Shown here one piece after another: positions 26,594 to 34,107 of a stretch of 64,000 bases of DNA. The notes beneath the pieces are model-generated. The model searched no databases and was not told the DNA's origin. It was given only the letters and a program-made list of their open reading frames with translations. Position 1 is the first letter of the stretch; each line of letters opens with the position of its first letter. The position numbers and the translations under genes were made by a program. The stretch is from Cohnella zeiphila (GTDB taxonomy: Bacteria > Bacillota > Bacilli > Paenibacillales > Paenibacillaceae): positions 310,001-374,000 of the forward strand of contig NZ_JACJVO010000009.1 of assembly GCF_014212055.1 (NCBI RefSeq). Reading direction: 5' to 3'.

Positions 26594-27532
26594 ATGGGCT
26601 ATGTGATTCTGGTCATCATTTTGGCGCTGGTTGCCCTGTTTATCGCTTTTGCCGTCAAAATCGTTCCGCAACAGAAGGTCGGGGTGATCGAGCGGTTGGG
26701 CAAATTCAACCGGCTGCTGACGCCGGGCGTGAACGTGCTCGTCCCGTTCATCGATCTGGTGCGGGTCTACCACGATTTGCGCATCCAGCAGGCGCACGTT
26801 CCTCCTCAGACGGTCATTACGAAGGACAACGTGCAGGTGCAGATCGACACGATCATTTTCTACCAAGTGATCGCGCCCGATCAGGCGACATACGGCATCT
26901 CCGATTACGTATCCGGCGTGCGGAATATCACCACGGCGACGATGCGGCAGATTATCGGCAAGCTGGAGCTGGACGAGACGCTGTCCGGACGGGAGAAAAT
27001 CTCCATCGAGATCCGGCACGCGCTCGACGAGGCGACGGAGAAGTGGGGCGTGCGGATCGAGCGGGTCGAAGTCATCGACATCAAGCCGCCGGGCGACATT
27101 CAAGAGGCGATGGATAAGCAGATGAAAGCCGAACGCAGCAAGCGGGCGATCGTGCTGGAGGCCGAGGCGGCGAAGCAGGATATGATCCTCCGCGCGGAAG
27201 GCGACAAGCAGAGCAAGATTCTGAAGGCGGAAGGCGACAAGGAAGCGCGCATCCGCGAAGCGGAAGGGCTTCGCCAGGCGCAGGAGCTAGAGGCGCAAGG
27301 GCGGGCGAAGGCGATCGAGGCGGTGGCGGAAGCGGAGAAGACGCGCGTCGAGCTGCTGCGAGCCGGTGGCCTGAACGAGAACGTGCTCGCTTACAAGTCG
27401 TTCGAGGCGCTGGCCGAGATCGCCAAAGGGCCGGCCAATAAAGTGTTCCTTCCCTCGAGCGCGGCCGCGGCGCTCGGCAGCCTCGGGGCGATGGCGGAAG
27501 TGTTCCGGGACAAAAATTCGACGGAGCAATAG
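26594..27532 (+). CDS. SPFH/band 7 (stomatin/paraslipin-like) protein
   Basis: A 312-residue protein with an N-terminal membrane anchor (YVILVIILALVALFIAFAVKI). An SPFH domain follows (VGVIERLGKFNRLLTPGVNV, then RHALDEATEKWGVRIERVEV), and a long charged coiled coil (about residues 170-250) rich in AEGDKEARIREAEG-type repeats. These proteins form large rings or cages in membrane microdomains with NfeD partners. It directly follows the NfeD gene. Confidence 0.93.
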   Translation: MGYVILVIILALVALFIAFAVKIVPQQKVGVIERLGKFNRLLTPGVNVLVPFIDLVRVYHDLRIQQAHVPPQTVITKDNVQVQIDTIIFYQVIAPDQATYGISDYVSGVRNITTATMRQIIGKLELDETLSGREKISIEIRHALDEATEKWGVRIERVEVIDIKPPGDIQEAMDKQMKAERSKRAIVLEAEAAKQDMILRAEGDKQSKILKAEGDKEARIREAEGLRQAQELEAQGRAKAIEAVAEAEKTRVELLRAGGLNENVLAYKSFEALAEIAKGPANKVFLPSSAAAALGSLGAMAEVFRDKNSTEQ

Positions 27533-27567
27533 GCGGCGGAACGCAGGAGTGCCGTAAAAAAAAAGCA

Positions 27568-27610
27568 GACCCTTCGGGACGGCGGTTACGGCCGCCAATC
27601 CCGAAGGGTC
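27568..27610 (-). terminator. Intrinsic terminator of the BNR-repeat gene
   Basis: A 12-bp stem (27568-27579 with 27599-27610) with an internal GGCGG/CCGCC hairpin. On the minus strand it is followed by a long T-run (the A9 at 27556-27564). It ends the minus-strand gene at 27628 and may also stop readthrough from the SPFH gene. Confidence 0.85.
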
Positions 27611-27627
27611 CGTGTTTGCGCTTCGGA

Positions 27628-28824
27628 TCAAGAGTCTTCGGGCGTAATGTCCTTCCAGCTGCCGCCGCCGTCGTCCGTGGCGAGCACCAGGCGGGCGTTC
27701 GGGTCGCTTGGATTCATCGCGACGACGAAGCCGCGGCGCGGCGTGAGGAAATCGGCGTCCTCCACGCTGACAAGCCGGCGGTCCTCCAGCTTCGCGAACG
27801 TCGTTCCGCCGTTGATCGTCCTCAGCAGGCCGCCGTCGACCGGGCCGGCCCCGACGCTGAGCGGCACGTAGCCCGTCCGCGGATTGACGAAATCGAGCTT
27901 GACCGCGTACGGGCGGATGCCGGGAATCTTCGAGTTGCGGAGCCTCCAGTTGGCGCCTCCGTTGGAAGTAAAGTAAAGCAGCGACCCGTGCGTGTCCGGA
28001 TTGACGAGCAGCAAGTAGCCGTTGCGGGTATCCGGGAATTGAATATCGACCGGATACCATTCCCCGTTCTGCTTGGGCGCGTGGGGAAGCCGGCTCCAGC
28101 TGCGGCCTCCGTTTTTTGTTTTCCAGACGGCAACCTGGCATTTGGCGTTGGGAGAAGCGGGGACTTGCCCCTTCTCCGGACAGTCGGGGCCGATTCGGCC
28201 GGCGGCGAAGCCGATCAGGTCGTTGGCGAACGAGATCGTGTACGGGTGCGCTTCCGAGGCGCCGAGCGAAATGTCCGTCCAGTTCTTGCCCTGGTCGGTT
28301 GTCCGCCAGAGCGACGAACGGACCCGCACGAAGGCGGTATGGTCGGTGATCGGATCGACTTCGTTGTCCGCGTTGGCGGCGGCGTCCTGGCGGGTCAGCT
28401 GGGCAAGCCAGGAATGGCCCCCGTCATGGGTGTGGAGTACGGTCGTTTGGCCGCAGACGGACATGCCTGCTTCGTCCTTGCAGGCGGCGGGGCCGACCGC
28501 CCAGCCGTGCTTCTCGTTCGCCATGCCGATCGAGGCGTTCCGCACGCCGCCGCCGAGCGCGGCGGACTTCCATTTCCGCCCTCCGTCCGTCGTTCTCCAG
28601 ACCGTCGAATCGGCCTGGCCCCCGTTCGATCCGACCGTCCAGCCATGGTTGGCATCGACGAACTGGACCTGATTCAGCTTAAGCGGCTGCGGACCGCTCG
28701 GGGCCGGAGCCGCGCTCGGTTCGGGAGCGTCCCCGGTCTCCGCGGCGGCCGTTCCGGCCGCCACTCCCAGCAGCATCGCCGCCGCAAGCGCCAGCGTTCT
28801 CGTGAACCCGATGGATTTTCTCAT
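27628..28824 (-). CDS. Secreted BNR/YCF48-like beta-propeller protein
   Basis: A 398-residue exported protein. The signal peptide is residues 1-28 (ending AAGTAAAETG), followed by an Ala/Pro linker. Repeats with the pattern VWRTTDGGRKW, VLHTHDGGHSW, LWRTTDQGKNW, VWKTKNGGRSW, TSNGGANWR and LRTINGGTTF are BNR/YCF48-type propeller blades, about six or seven. The ATG at 28824 follows AAGGAG by 8 nt; the ATG 6 nt earlier is too close to it, and a longer frame to 28908 is unsupported. The substrate or partner is unknown. Confidence 0.85.
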   Translation of the reverse strand: MRKSIGFTRTLALAAAMLLGVAAGTAAAETGDAPEPSAAPAPSGPQPLKLNQVQFVDANHGWTVGSNGGQADSTVWRTTDGGRKWKSAALGGGVRNASIGMANEKHGWAVGPAACKDEAGMSVCGQTTVLHTHDGGHSWLAQLTRQDAAANADNEVDPITDHTAFVRVRSSLWRTTDQGKNWTDISLGASEAHPYTISFANDLIGFAAGRIGPDCPEKGQVPASPNAKCQVAVWKTKNGGRSWSRLPHAPKQNGEWYPVDIQFPDTRNGYLLLVNPDTHGSLLYFTSNGGANWRLRNSKIPGIRPYAVKLDFVNPRTGYVPLSVGAGPVDGGLLRTINGGTTFAKLEDRRLVSVEDADFLTPRRGFVVAMNPSDPNARLVLATDDGGGSWKDITPEDS

Positions 28825-29001
28825 CTGCATCTCTCCTTGTTGTTCGGCGTCGGCCTTCGGTCGAAAGCATTCGCTGAACCTAGCATTTCCCTTCATTTCC
28901 CACTTCAATCGTTTGGGTGAAGCCGGGGAAATTAATATTACATGATCGATAAAATGGTGATCCGAAGTCTGTCCGATTTAGACGGAATCGGAAATGAACC
29001 G

Positions 29002-29030
29002 TTGACGAGTCTAGCAGGAAATGGTATCTT
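29002..29030 (+). promoter_or_regulatory. Promoter of the Tad pilus operon
   Basis: TTGACG (29002-29007), 17-nt spacer, TATCTT (29025-29030). Transcription should start near 29037, about 100 nt before the first gene. Confidence 0.6.
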
Positions 29031-29052
29031 GTTCATACGAAAATCATCCGGT

Positions 29053-29106
29053 TTGCGGAAGCACCGCAATTCCCGACGCATGGGCGTCTGGGGATTGCGG
29101 TTTTTT
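29053..29106 (+). promoter_or_regulatory. Attenuator-like leader of the Tad operon
   Basis: A strong terminator hairpin (CCGCAAT at 29064 pairing with ATTGCGG ending at 29100, with an inner GACGC/GCGTC stem) is followed by TTTTTT at 29101-29106. The upstream TTGCGG (29053-29058) can instead pair with CCGCAA (29064-29069), which would destroy the terminator's 5' arm. The hairpin lies after the promoter and before the first gene, so it can only act on this operon. No known riboswitch aptamer was recognised. Confidence 0.6.
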
Positions 29107-29139
29107 GCGTTTTCCGCAGGCGGAGGAGGAGGCTGAAAA

Positions 29140-30261
29140 GTGAGGAGACGCGTCGTTCTGGCGGCGCCCGACCCGCAGTATGCGGCCAAGCTGGCCCGCT
29201 TTTTGAAGGAGAACGAACCGGAATGGGAAGTGGCGGCTTTTACCCAGGAGGCGTCGCTGGCGCGGCATCTGAAGGATGCGCAGCGGGCGGACGCGCTGGT
29301 CGTTCAGTCCTCGATGCTGGAGAGGGCGCGGGAAGAAGCCGAAAGGGCGGGATGGAGAGGGAAAGGAATCGTGCTGGCCGACCGGCCCGGGGAGCGGGAA
29401 CCGGCTCCCGGCTGGGCGGAGGTAGCGCAGTACCAGGCGTTGTCCCGAGTGGTTGCGGAGCTGCGCAGTCTCGTCTGCGAAGGGGGCGGCCGCGAAGCCG
29501 GCGATGCCCGGGGCACGCCGGTATGGACGGTATTCTCCGCGAGCGGCGGGGCGGGAAAGACCGCCGTCTCGCTCAACCTGGTTCGTCAAGCGTGCGAGCG
29601 GGGATATCGGACGCTTTATTTGAATCTCGAGCTTCTGAACGCCACCGAACTGCTGTTCGGAACGGGTGAGCCGGATTCGCTGTCCCGGCTGCTGTACGCG
29701 CTTCAAGCCGGTCCCGAACGGGTCCGCGACGAATGGGAGCGGCTGCGCCGCCGGCACCCCTGGCTGCAAGCGGACTACCTGGACGCTCCGGACGATCCGT
29801 CGGAACGGCTCGCCATGACGACGGAGCGGCTGAAGCAGCTGCTCTCCGCGTTGACTTCGCTGGGGACGTACGATCTCATCGTCGCCGATCCGGACAGCGG
29901 CGCAAGCGATTGGCATTTGGAATTGCTGGCGGGAAGCGACCGGGTCGTCTGGCTGACGGTCGACGACGCGCTATGCCTGCGCAAGGCGGAGAAGCTGTGC
30001 CGCCATTGGCAGGACGAGCTGTTCGCGCGGCCCGGAAAGGTTTCGTTCGTGCGGAACAAAGCTTCCGGAAGCAGCGCGAACCGGTGGAGTTTGCCGGGGG
30101 CCGCTCCGGACGGAGAGCTACCCTACATCCCGCAATGGAAAGCGATCGATCAGCCGAGCCGCTTGCTGCAGGCGCCCGCATTTTGCGGAGCGGTCGACCG
30201 GCTGCTGGACGGATGGGGGCTCGTCCCTTCCGGGCGAACGGCCGCCGAGACGGGGACATGA
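29140..30261 (+). CDS. TadZ/CpaE-like ATPase of Tad pilus assembly
   Basis: A 373-residue ParA/MinD-superfamily protein. Residues 1-110 look like an atypical receiver domain without the phospho-site, as in TadZ/CpaE. The deviant Walker A is SASGGAGKT with K140; LIVADPDSG later is the Walker B region. TadZ positions the pilus machine at the membrane. The GTG start at 29140 has a strong GGAGGAGGAGG site. It is the first gene of the operon behind the attenuator-like leader. Confidence 0.85.
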   Translation: MRRRVVLAAPDPQYAAKLARFLKENEPEWEVAAFTQEASLARHLKDAQRADALVVQSSMLERAREEAERAGWRGKGIVLADRPGEREPAPGWAEVAQYQALSRVVAELRSLVCEGGGREAGDARGTPVWTVFSASGGAGKTAVSLNLVRQACERGYRTLYLNLELLNATELLFGTGEPDSLSRLLYALQAGPERVRDEWERLRRRHPWLQADYLDAPDDPSERLAMTTERLKQLLSALTSLGTYDLIVADPDSGASDWHLELLAGSDRVVWLTVDDALCLRKAEKLCRHWQDELFARPGKVSFVRNKASGSSANRWSLPGAAPDGELPYIPQWKAIDQPSRLLQAPAFCGAVDRLLDGWGLVPSGRTAAETGT

Positions 30262-30306
30262 ACGGACGGCGACTGAAGCGGACGGAGGAAATGGAGGCGG
30301 AACCGG

Positions 30307-31572
30307 ATGGAAGAGGCGGCATTGACGGAGGCCGAGCTGACCGGACTGAGAGAAGACGTGCGAACCCGGCTGAGCTGGGACGCCGAGGTGACGGACGGGG
30401 AGCTTCGCCGGCTGATCGAATCCGTCCTCTTCTCGCACGCGAAGGCCCGGAAGCTGACATCCGCCCAGCGGGAAGCGGCGGTGCGCCGGCTTTTCCACTC
30501 GTTTCGGGGGCTGGACGCCCTTCAGCCGCTGCTGGACGACCCGGAAGTGACCGAGATCATGATCAACGGGCACCGGGAGATTTACGTCGAGCGCAAAGGC
30601 GAGCTGCGCGCCGTGCCGATCGGGTTCGAGAGCGAGGAGCGGCTGGAGGATTTGATTCAGGCGATGGTCGGCCGGGTGAACCGGATCGTCAACGAGGCTT
30701 CCCCGATCGTCGACGCCCGCTTGCCCGACGGATCGCGCGTCCACGTGGTGCTTCCCCCGATCGCATTGAAGGGCCCGACCGTCACGATCCGGCGTTTCCC
30801 CCGGCAGCCGCTCGATATGGAGAGGCTCGTCGCCTTGGGCGCGTTGACGGAGGAGGCGGCGGCGTTTCTCCGGCTGCTGGTTCGCGCCAAGTACAACCTG
30901 TTCATCAGCGGCGGCACCGGCTCGGGCAAAACGACGTTCCTGAACGCGCTGTCCCAGTGGATTCCCGCCGACGAACGGGTGATCACGATCGAAGACGCGG
31001 CGGAGCTGCAAATTCGCGGCGTTCCGAACCTGGTTTCGCTGGAGACGCGCAACGCCAATACCGAAGGCAAAGGACGCATCGGCATGCGGGACTTGATCCG
31101 CGCTTCGCTGCGGATGAGGCCGAATCGGATTATCGTCGGCGAGGTGCGCGGGGAAGAGGCGCTCGATATGCTTCAGGCGATGAATACCGGCCACGAAGGC
31201 AGCTTGTCCACCGGCCATGCCAACGGAGCGCGCGACATGATCTCGCGCTTGGAGACGATGGTGCTCGGCGGGGCGGACCTTCCCGTCGGGGTGGTGCGGC
31301 AGCAGATCGCTTCGGCGCTCGATGTCGTCGTTCATCTGAGCCGATTCCGCGACCGGTCGCGCCGCGTTGCGGAAATTTGCGAAGTGAGGGGATGCCGGAA
31401 CGGAGAGGTGGAGCTGCGAACGCTGTTTAAATTCGAGGAGCAAGGCGAGAGGGGCGGCGTCATTCAAGGCAGCCTGGTCCGGACGGACGAGCTGGCCGCC
31501 ACGGAGAAGCTGGCGTTCGCCGGCTTGAAGGAAGGAGAAGCGATATGCCGGATTACCGGATCTGCCGACTGA
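30307..31572 (+). CDS. cpaF: Tad/Flp pilus secretion ATPase CpaF (TadA)
   Basis: A 421-residue type II/IV secretion ATPase. An N-terminal helical domain precedes the CpaF signature (PLLDDPEVTEIMINGHREIYVER). Walker A is GGTGSGKT with K208, followed by TIEDAAELQI, RPNRIIVGEVRGEEA (Walker B) and the histidine box TGHEGSLSTGHAN. It powers pilus assembly at the inner face of the membrane. Its 3' end overlaps the start of the TadB-like gene by 28 nt, indicating coupled translation. Confidence 0.95.
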   Translation: MEEAALTEAELTGLREDVRTRLSWDAEVTDGELRRLIESVLFSHAKARKLTSAQREAAVRRLFHSFRGLDALQPLLDDPEVTEIMINGHREIYVERKGELRAVPIGFESEERLEDLIQAMVGRVNRIVNEASPIVDARLPDGSRVHVVLPPIALKGPTVTIRRFPRQPLDMERLVALGALTEEAAAFLRLLVRAKYNLFISGGTGSGKTTFLNALSQWIPADERVITIEDAAELQIRGVPNLVSLETRNANTEGKGRIGMRDLIRASLRMRPNRIIVGEVRGEEALDMLQAMNTGHEGSLSTGHANGARDMISRLETMVLGGADLPVGVVRQQIASALDVVVHLSRFRDRSRRVAEICEVRGCRNGEVELRTLFKFEEQGERGGVIQGSLVRTDELAATEKLAFAGLKEGEAICRITGSAD

Positions 31573-32285
31573 CCCGGTTTCAGCAGTCGGCCGCTTTCTT
31601 GATCGGCGCCTGCTTCTGTTTCGCGGCCGTATGGGTGTTGTACAGGCAGCCGATCGTCGCGCTGCTCGCGGTTCCCGGAGGCTATTTCGCTCCGGGCTTG
31701 CTCCGGCGAAGATGGCAGCGGCAGCGCCAGGAACGGCTGCGCCGCTCCTTCAAGGACATGCTTCAGGCGCTCGGTTCGCTGCTGGCGGCGGGACGCTCGG
31801 TCGAGAACGCTTTTGCCGCCTTGGAGGACGATTTGGAGCTGCTGATAGGAGATCCGAAAGCCGACATTCTGGTGGAGATCCGGGCAGTGGTGAACCGCTG
31901 CCGAAACGGGGAGCCGCTTGAAGTTCCCCTAGCGGATTTCGCCGAGAGAAGCGGGTTGGAAGAGGCGCGGAGCTTCTCCGAGGTGATCTCGATCTGCAAG
32001 AGAGCCGGCGGCGATCTGGTCGAGGTCGTCCGCCGAACGGCGGGCATGATCGGAGAGAAGATGGAGGTGGAGCTGGAACTGATGGTGCTGCTTGCACAGA
32101 AAAGATTGGAATCCCGTCTCATGATGGCGATGCCGTTCGCGTTCGTCGGGCTGCTCGGGTTTTTCGCCGGCGATTACATGGACGGGCTCCATCAGGGGAT
32201 CGGCTGGCTGATTCTAACGGTATGCTTGGCTTTGCTCGGACTGTGCTGCTGGTGGATCCTCCGCATTATGGACATTCGCCTATGA
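31545..32285 (+). CDS. TadB-like type II secretion F-domain protein
   Basis: A 246-residue membrane protein: two transmembrane helices near the N-terminus (residues 12-45), a cytoplasmic T2SSF helical domain (LQALGSLLAAGRSVENAFAALE through ICKRAGGDLVEVVRRTAGMI), and two C-terminal helices. It is part of the membrane platform driven by CpaF. The ribosome site AAGGAG lies within the end of cpaF. It ends in an ATGA overlap with the next gene. Confidence 0.88.
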   Translation: MPDYRICRLTRFQQSAAFLIGACFCFAAVWVLYRQPIVALLAVPGGYFAPGLLRRRWQRQRQERLRRSFKDMLQALGSLLAAGRSVENAFAALEDDLELLIGDPKADILVEIRAVVNRCRNGEPLEVPLADFAERSGLEEARSFSEVISICKRAGGDLVEVVRRTAGMIGEKMEVELELMVLLAQKRLESRLMMAMPFAFVGLLGFFAGDYMDGLHQGIGWLILTVCLALLGLCCWWILRIMDIRL

Positions 32286-33148
32286 GAACGGCGATTGTTG
32301 CCGCTTGGGCGGCGGTGCTGCTTGCATACGGGATCGGCCTGGCGGCGGCCTGGAGGAAAAGGGAAAGCCGGACGGGAAAGTTCCATTTCCTATACGATCC
32401 GGTGCGGGCCATGATCGAAGGAGAGAGCGTCTACCGCCGGATCGAACCTTGGCTGGAGAGGCCGCGATCGGCGTTGGCCGTCCTGAACGGCGGAGCCTGC
32501 ACGAAGGATCAACTGCTTCGATGGGCGGCGGAGGCGGGCGGATCGTCCCTGGCCGTACTGCTCGCCTCCGGGCCGCTATCCATTGCTGCGGATAGCCGCG
32601 AGATGGCGCTGCTTGGCCTGATGGTCGCCCCGCTTTTGCCGGTGCTCCGTTACAAAGATCTGATGAAAAAAGTGGACTCGCGGCGCCGGCAGATCGTGCT
32701 GGAGCTGCCGGAGCTGCTGAGCCGGCTGCTGCTCATGGTGAACGCGGGGGAGAACGTGATGCGCGCCTTGGAGAAATGCCTGCAGCGGCAGGAAAGCGGC
32801 CGCATCGCGCCTAAGTCGCATCCGCTATATGCGGAGCTGCGCCACGCGCTCGAGGCGGTGCGCCGGGGAGAACCGCTGGTGGTCGCGCTGGAGGAATTCG
32901 GAAGACGCAGCGCGGTTCCCGAAGCGAAGATGTTCGCGACGACGCTGCTGATCAATTCGCGGCGGGGCGGGGAGACGTTCGTCTCCGCGCTGAGGGAGCT
33001 CGCGAGAACGCTGTGGGAGCGGCGCAAAGCGGTAACCCGGACGCTTGGGGAGCAAGCGTCGTCGAAGATGGTGTTCCCGATGGTTGTCATTTTTTTGCTC
33101 ATTCTGGTGCTGGTCGGAACGCCGTCCATGCTGATGATGTCCCAATAA
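32282..33148 (+). CDS. TadC-like type II secretion F-domain protein
   Basis: A 288-residue membrane protein with an N-terminal helix, a central membrane region (residues about 90-125), the T2SSF domain (IVLELPELLSRLLLMVNAGENVMRALEKC) and a C-terminal helix (MVFPMVVIFLLILVLVG). It partners the TadB-like protein. I chose the ATG at 32282, which overlaps the previous stop codon; the longer frame from 32222 would bury the start in the upstream gene. Confidence 0.87.
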   Translation: MRTAIVAAWAAVLLAYGIGLAAAWRKRESRTGKFHFLYDPVRAMIEGESVYRRIEPWLERPRSALAVLNGGACTKDQLLRWAAEAGGSSLAVLLASGPLSIAADSREMALLGLMVAPLLPVLRYKDLMKKVDSRRRQIVLELPELLSRLLLMVNAGENVMRALEKCLQRQESGRIAPKSHPLYAELRHALEAVRRGEPLVVALEEFGRRSAVPEAKMFATTLLINSRRGGETFVSALRELARTLWERRKAVTRTLGEQASSKMVFPMVVIFLLILVLVGTPSMLMMSQ

Positions 33149-33169
33149 CAATTACGGAGGTTAGCCGAC

Positions 33170-33379
33170 ATGAATCAAAGCAAAATGCTGCAGCGGTGGA
33201 GCGCCAGGCTCGTCACCGGTTTTTGGAGGAACAAGGACGGGCTGGGAACGCTTGAGATCGTCTTGATTTGCGCCGTTATTATTGCGGTGGCGCTGCTGTT
33301 TAAAGATAAGATTCTCGAGATTCTGGATAATTTGTTCGGCAAGGTACAGTCAGGTTCCGATGATGTTTTTTCCACTTAA
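33170..33379 (+). CDS. Flp-type (class IVb) pilin, Flp1-like
   Basis: A 69-residue prepilin. A basic leader of 24 residues ends in a glycine, followed by LGTLEIVLICAVIIAVALLF. Cleavage after G24 leaves Glu at +5, as in type IV prepilins, and the hydrophobic helix follows. A short charged tail makes the whole mature protein only about 45 residues. GGAGG precedes the ATG. This is the probable major pilin, placed directly after the platform genes. Confidence 0.88.
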   Translation: MNQSKMLQRWSARLVTGFWRNKDGLGTLEIVLICAVIIAVALLFKDKILEILDNLFGKVQSGSDDVFST

Positions 33380-34085
33380 CCGCAAATGGAGCGTTCTTGG
33401 CCCGAAGGTGAAGCAAGCCCGCTGGTGGGCTGACCATACCGGCTCGGCAAGCCTGGAAGGCGCGCTGGTGTTTCCCGTTATTTTCATTCTCACCTTTCTG
33501 GTGCTGTTCTTCGCGATCTATATCGCGCAGAACGCAATCGTCTATTACCGAACTGCGATCGCGGGGGAACGGACGGCGTTCAATTGGTCGAATTCGGCCA
33601 AGGACCCCTTGACCGGGGCGTATCCAGAGGGAAGCTACGACGGATTGTACTGGCGCGTGCTGGACGACGGCGTGCTTGCCGGGTGGCTCGGCAACGATGA
33701 CGGAAAAGGCGTGGCGGTCGAATTTCCGTCCGCTTCCGGTTCGGGGGACGGCTTGGCGGCGAGCAAGCTGCAAGCGGGGGCGGGGCCGCTCGCTTCCGAT
33801 TTATCGGGGAAGATGTCGTATTTGAACCGTACGCTGGAGCGGACCGTCTCCACGGTTGCCTTCAATACGGCGGTACCCGAACCGCTTCGGCGCTTCAACG
33901 GCACTTCATTCTTGGGGGCGAGTACGGATGCGGTCGTCGTGGAGCCGGCGGAATTCATTCGGTCTTTCGATACGGTCCGTTATTACGCCAAGAAAATGAA
34001 GGGAGCGGCAGAAGGAGAAGACTCTTATCTTCAGAAGATCAAGTCGGTCTGGTCAAGCAGATCTTCGTCCGCCGGCAAGTCATGA
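33360..34085 (+). CDS. TadE-like pseudopilin
   Basis: About 241 residues. The N-terminal region has a prepilin-like segment (GSASLEGALVFPVIFILTFL) with Glu after a small residue, the TadE pattern, then an extracytoplasmic domain with no known fold. Two adjacent ATG codons at 33360 and 33363 are possible starts; the ribosome site is weak, and the start overlaps the pilin gene by 20 nt, suggesting translational coupling. It is a likely minor pilin of the Tad machine. Confidence 0.8.
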   Translation: MMFFPLNRKWSVLGPKVKQARWWADHTGSASLEGALVFPVIFILTFLVLFFAIYIAQNAIVYYRTAIAGERTAFNWSNSAKDPLTGAYPEGSYDGLYWRVLDDGVLAGWLGNDDGKGVAVEFPSASGSGDGLAASKLQAGAGPLASDLSGKMSYLNRTLERTVSTVAFNTAVPEPLRRFNGTSFLGASTDAVVVEPAEFIRSFDTVRYYAKKMKGAAEGEDSYLQKIKSVWSSRSSSAGKS

Positions 34086-34107
34086 ACGCGAAGGAGGAGG
34101 AGAGCGG

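Noticed and set aside
29037-29106. Possible c-di-GMP-I riboswitch before the Tad operon
   Set aside because: The conserved core and tetraloop/receptor sequences of that aptamer are missing and the leader is too short.
28942-29136. 64-residue frame in the Tad operon leader
   Set aside because: It runs through the promoter and terminator hairpin and ends in a poly-Gly reading of the ribosome site; not a credible protein or leader peptide.
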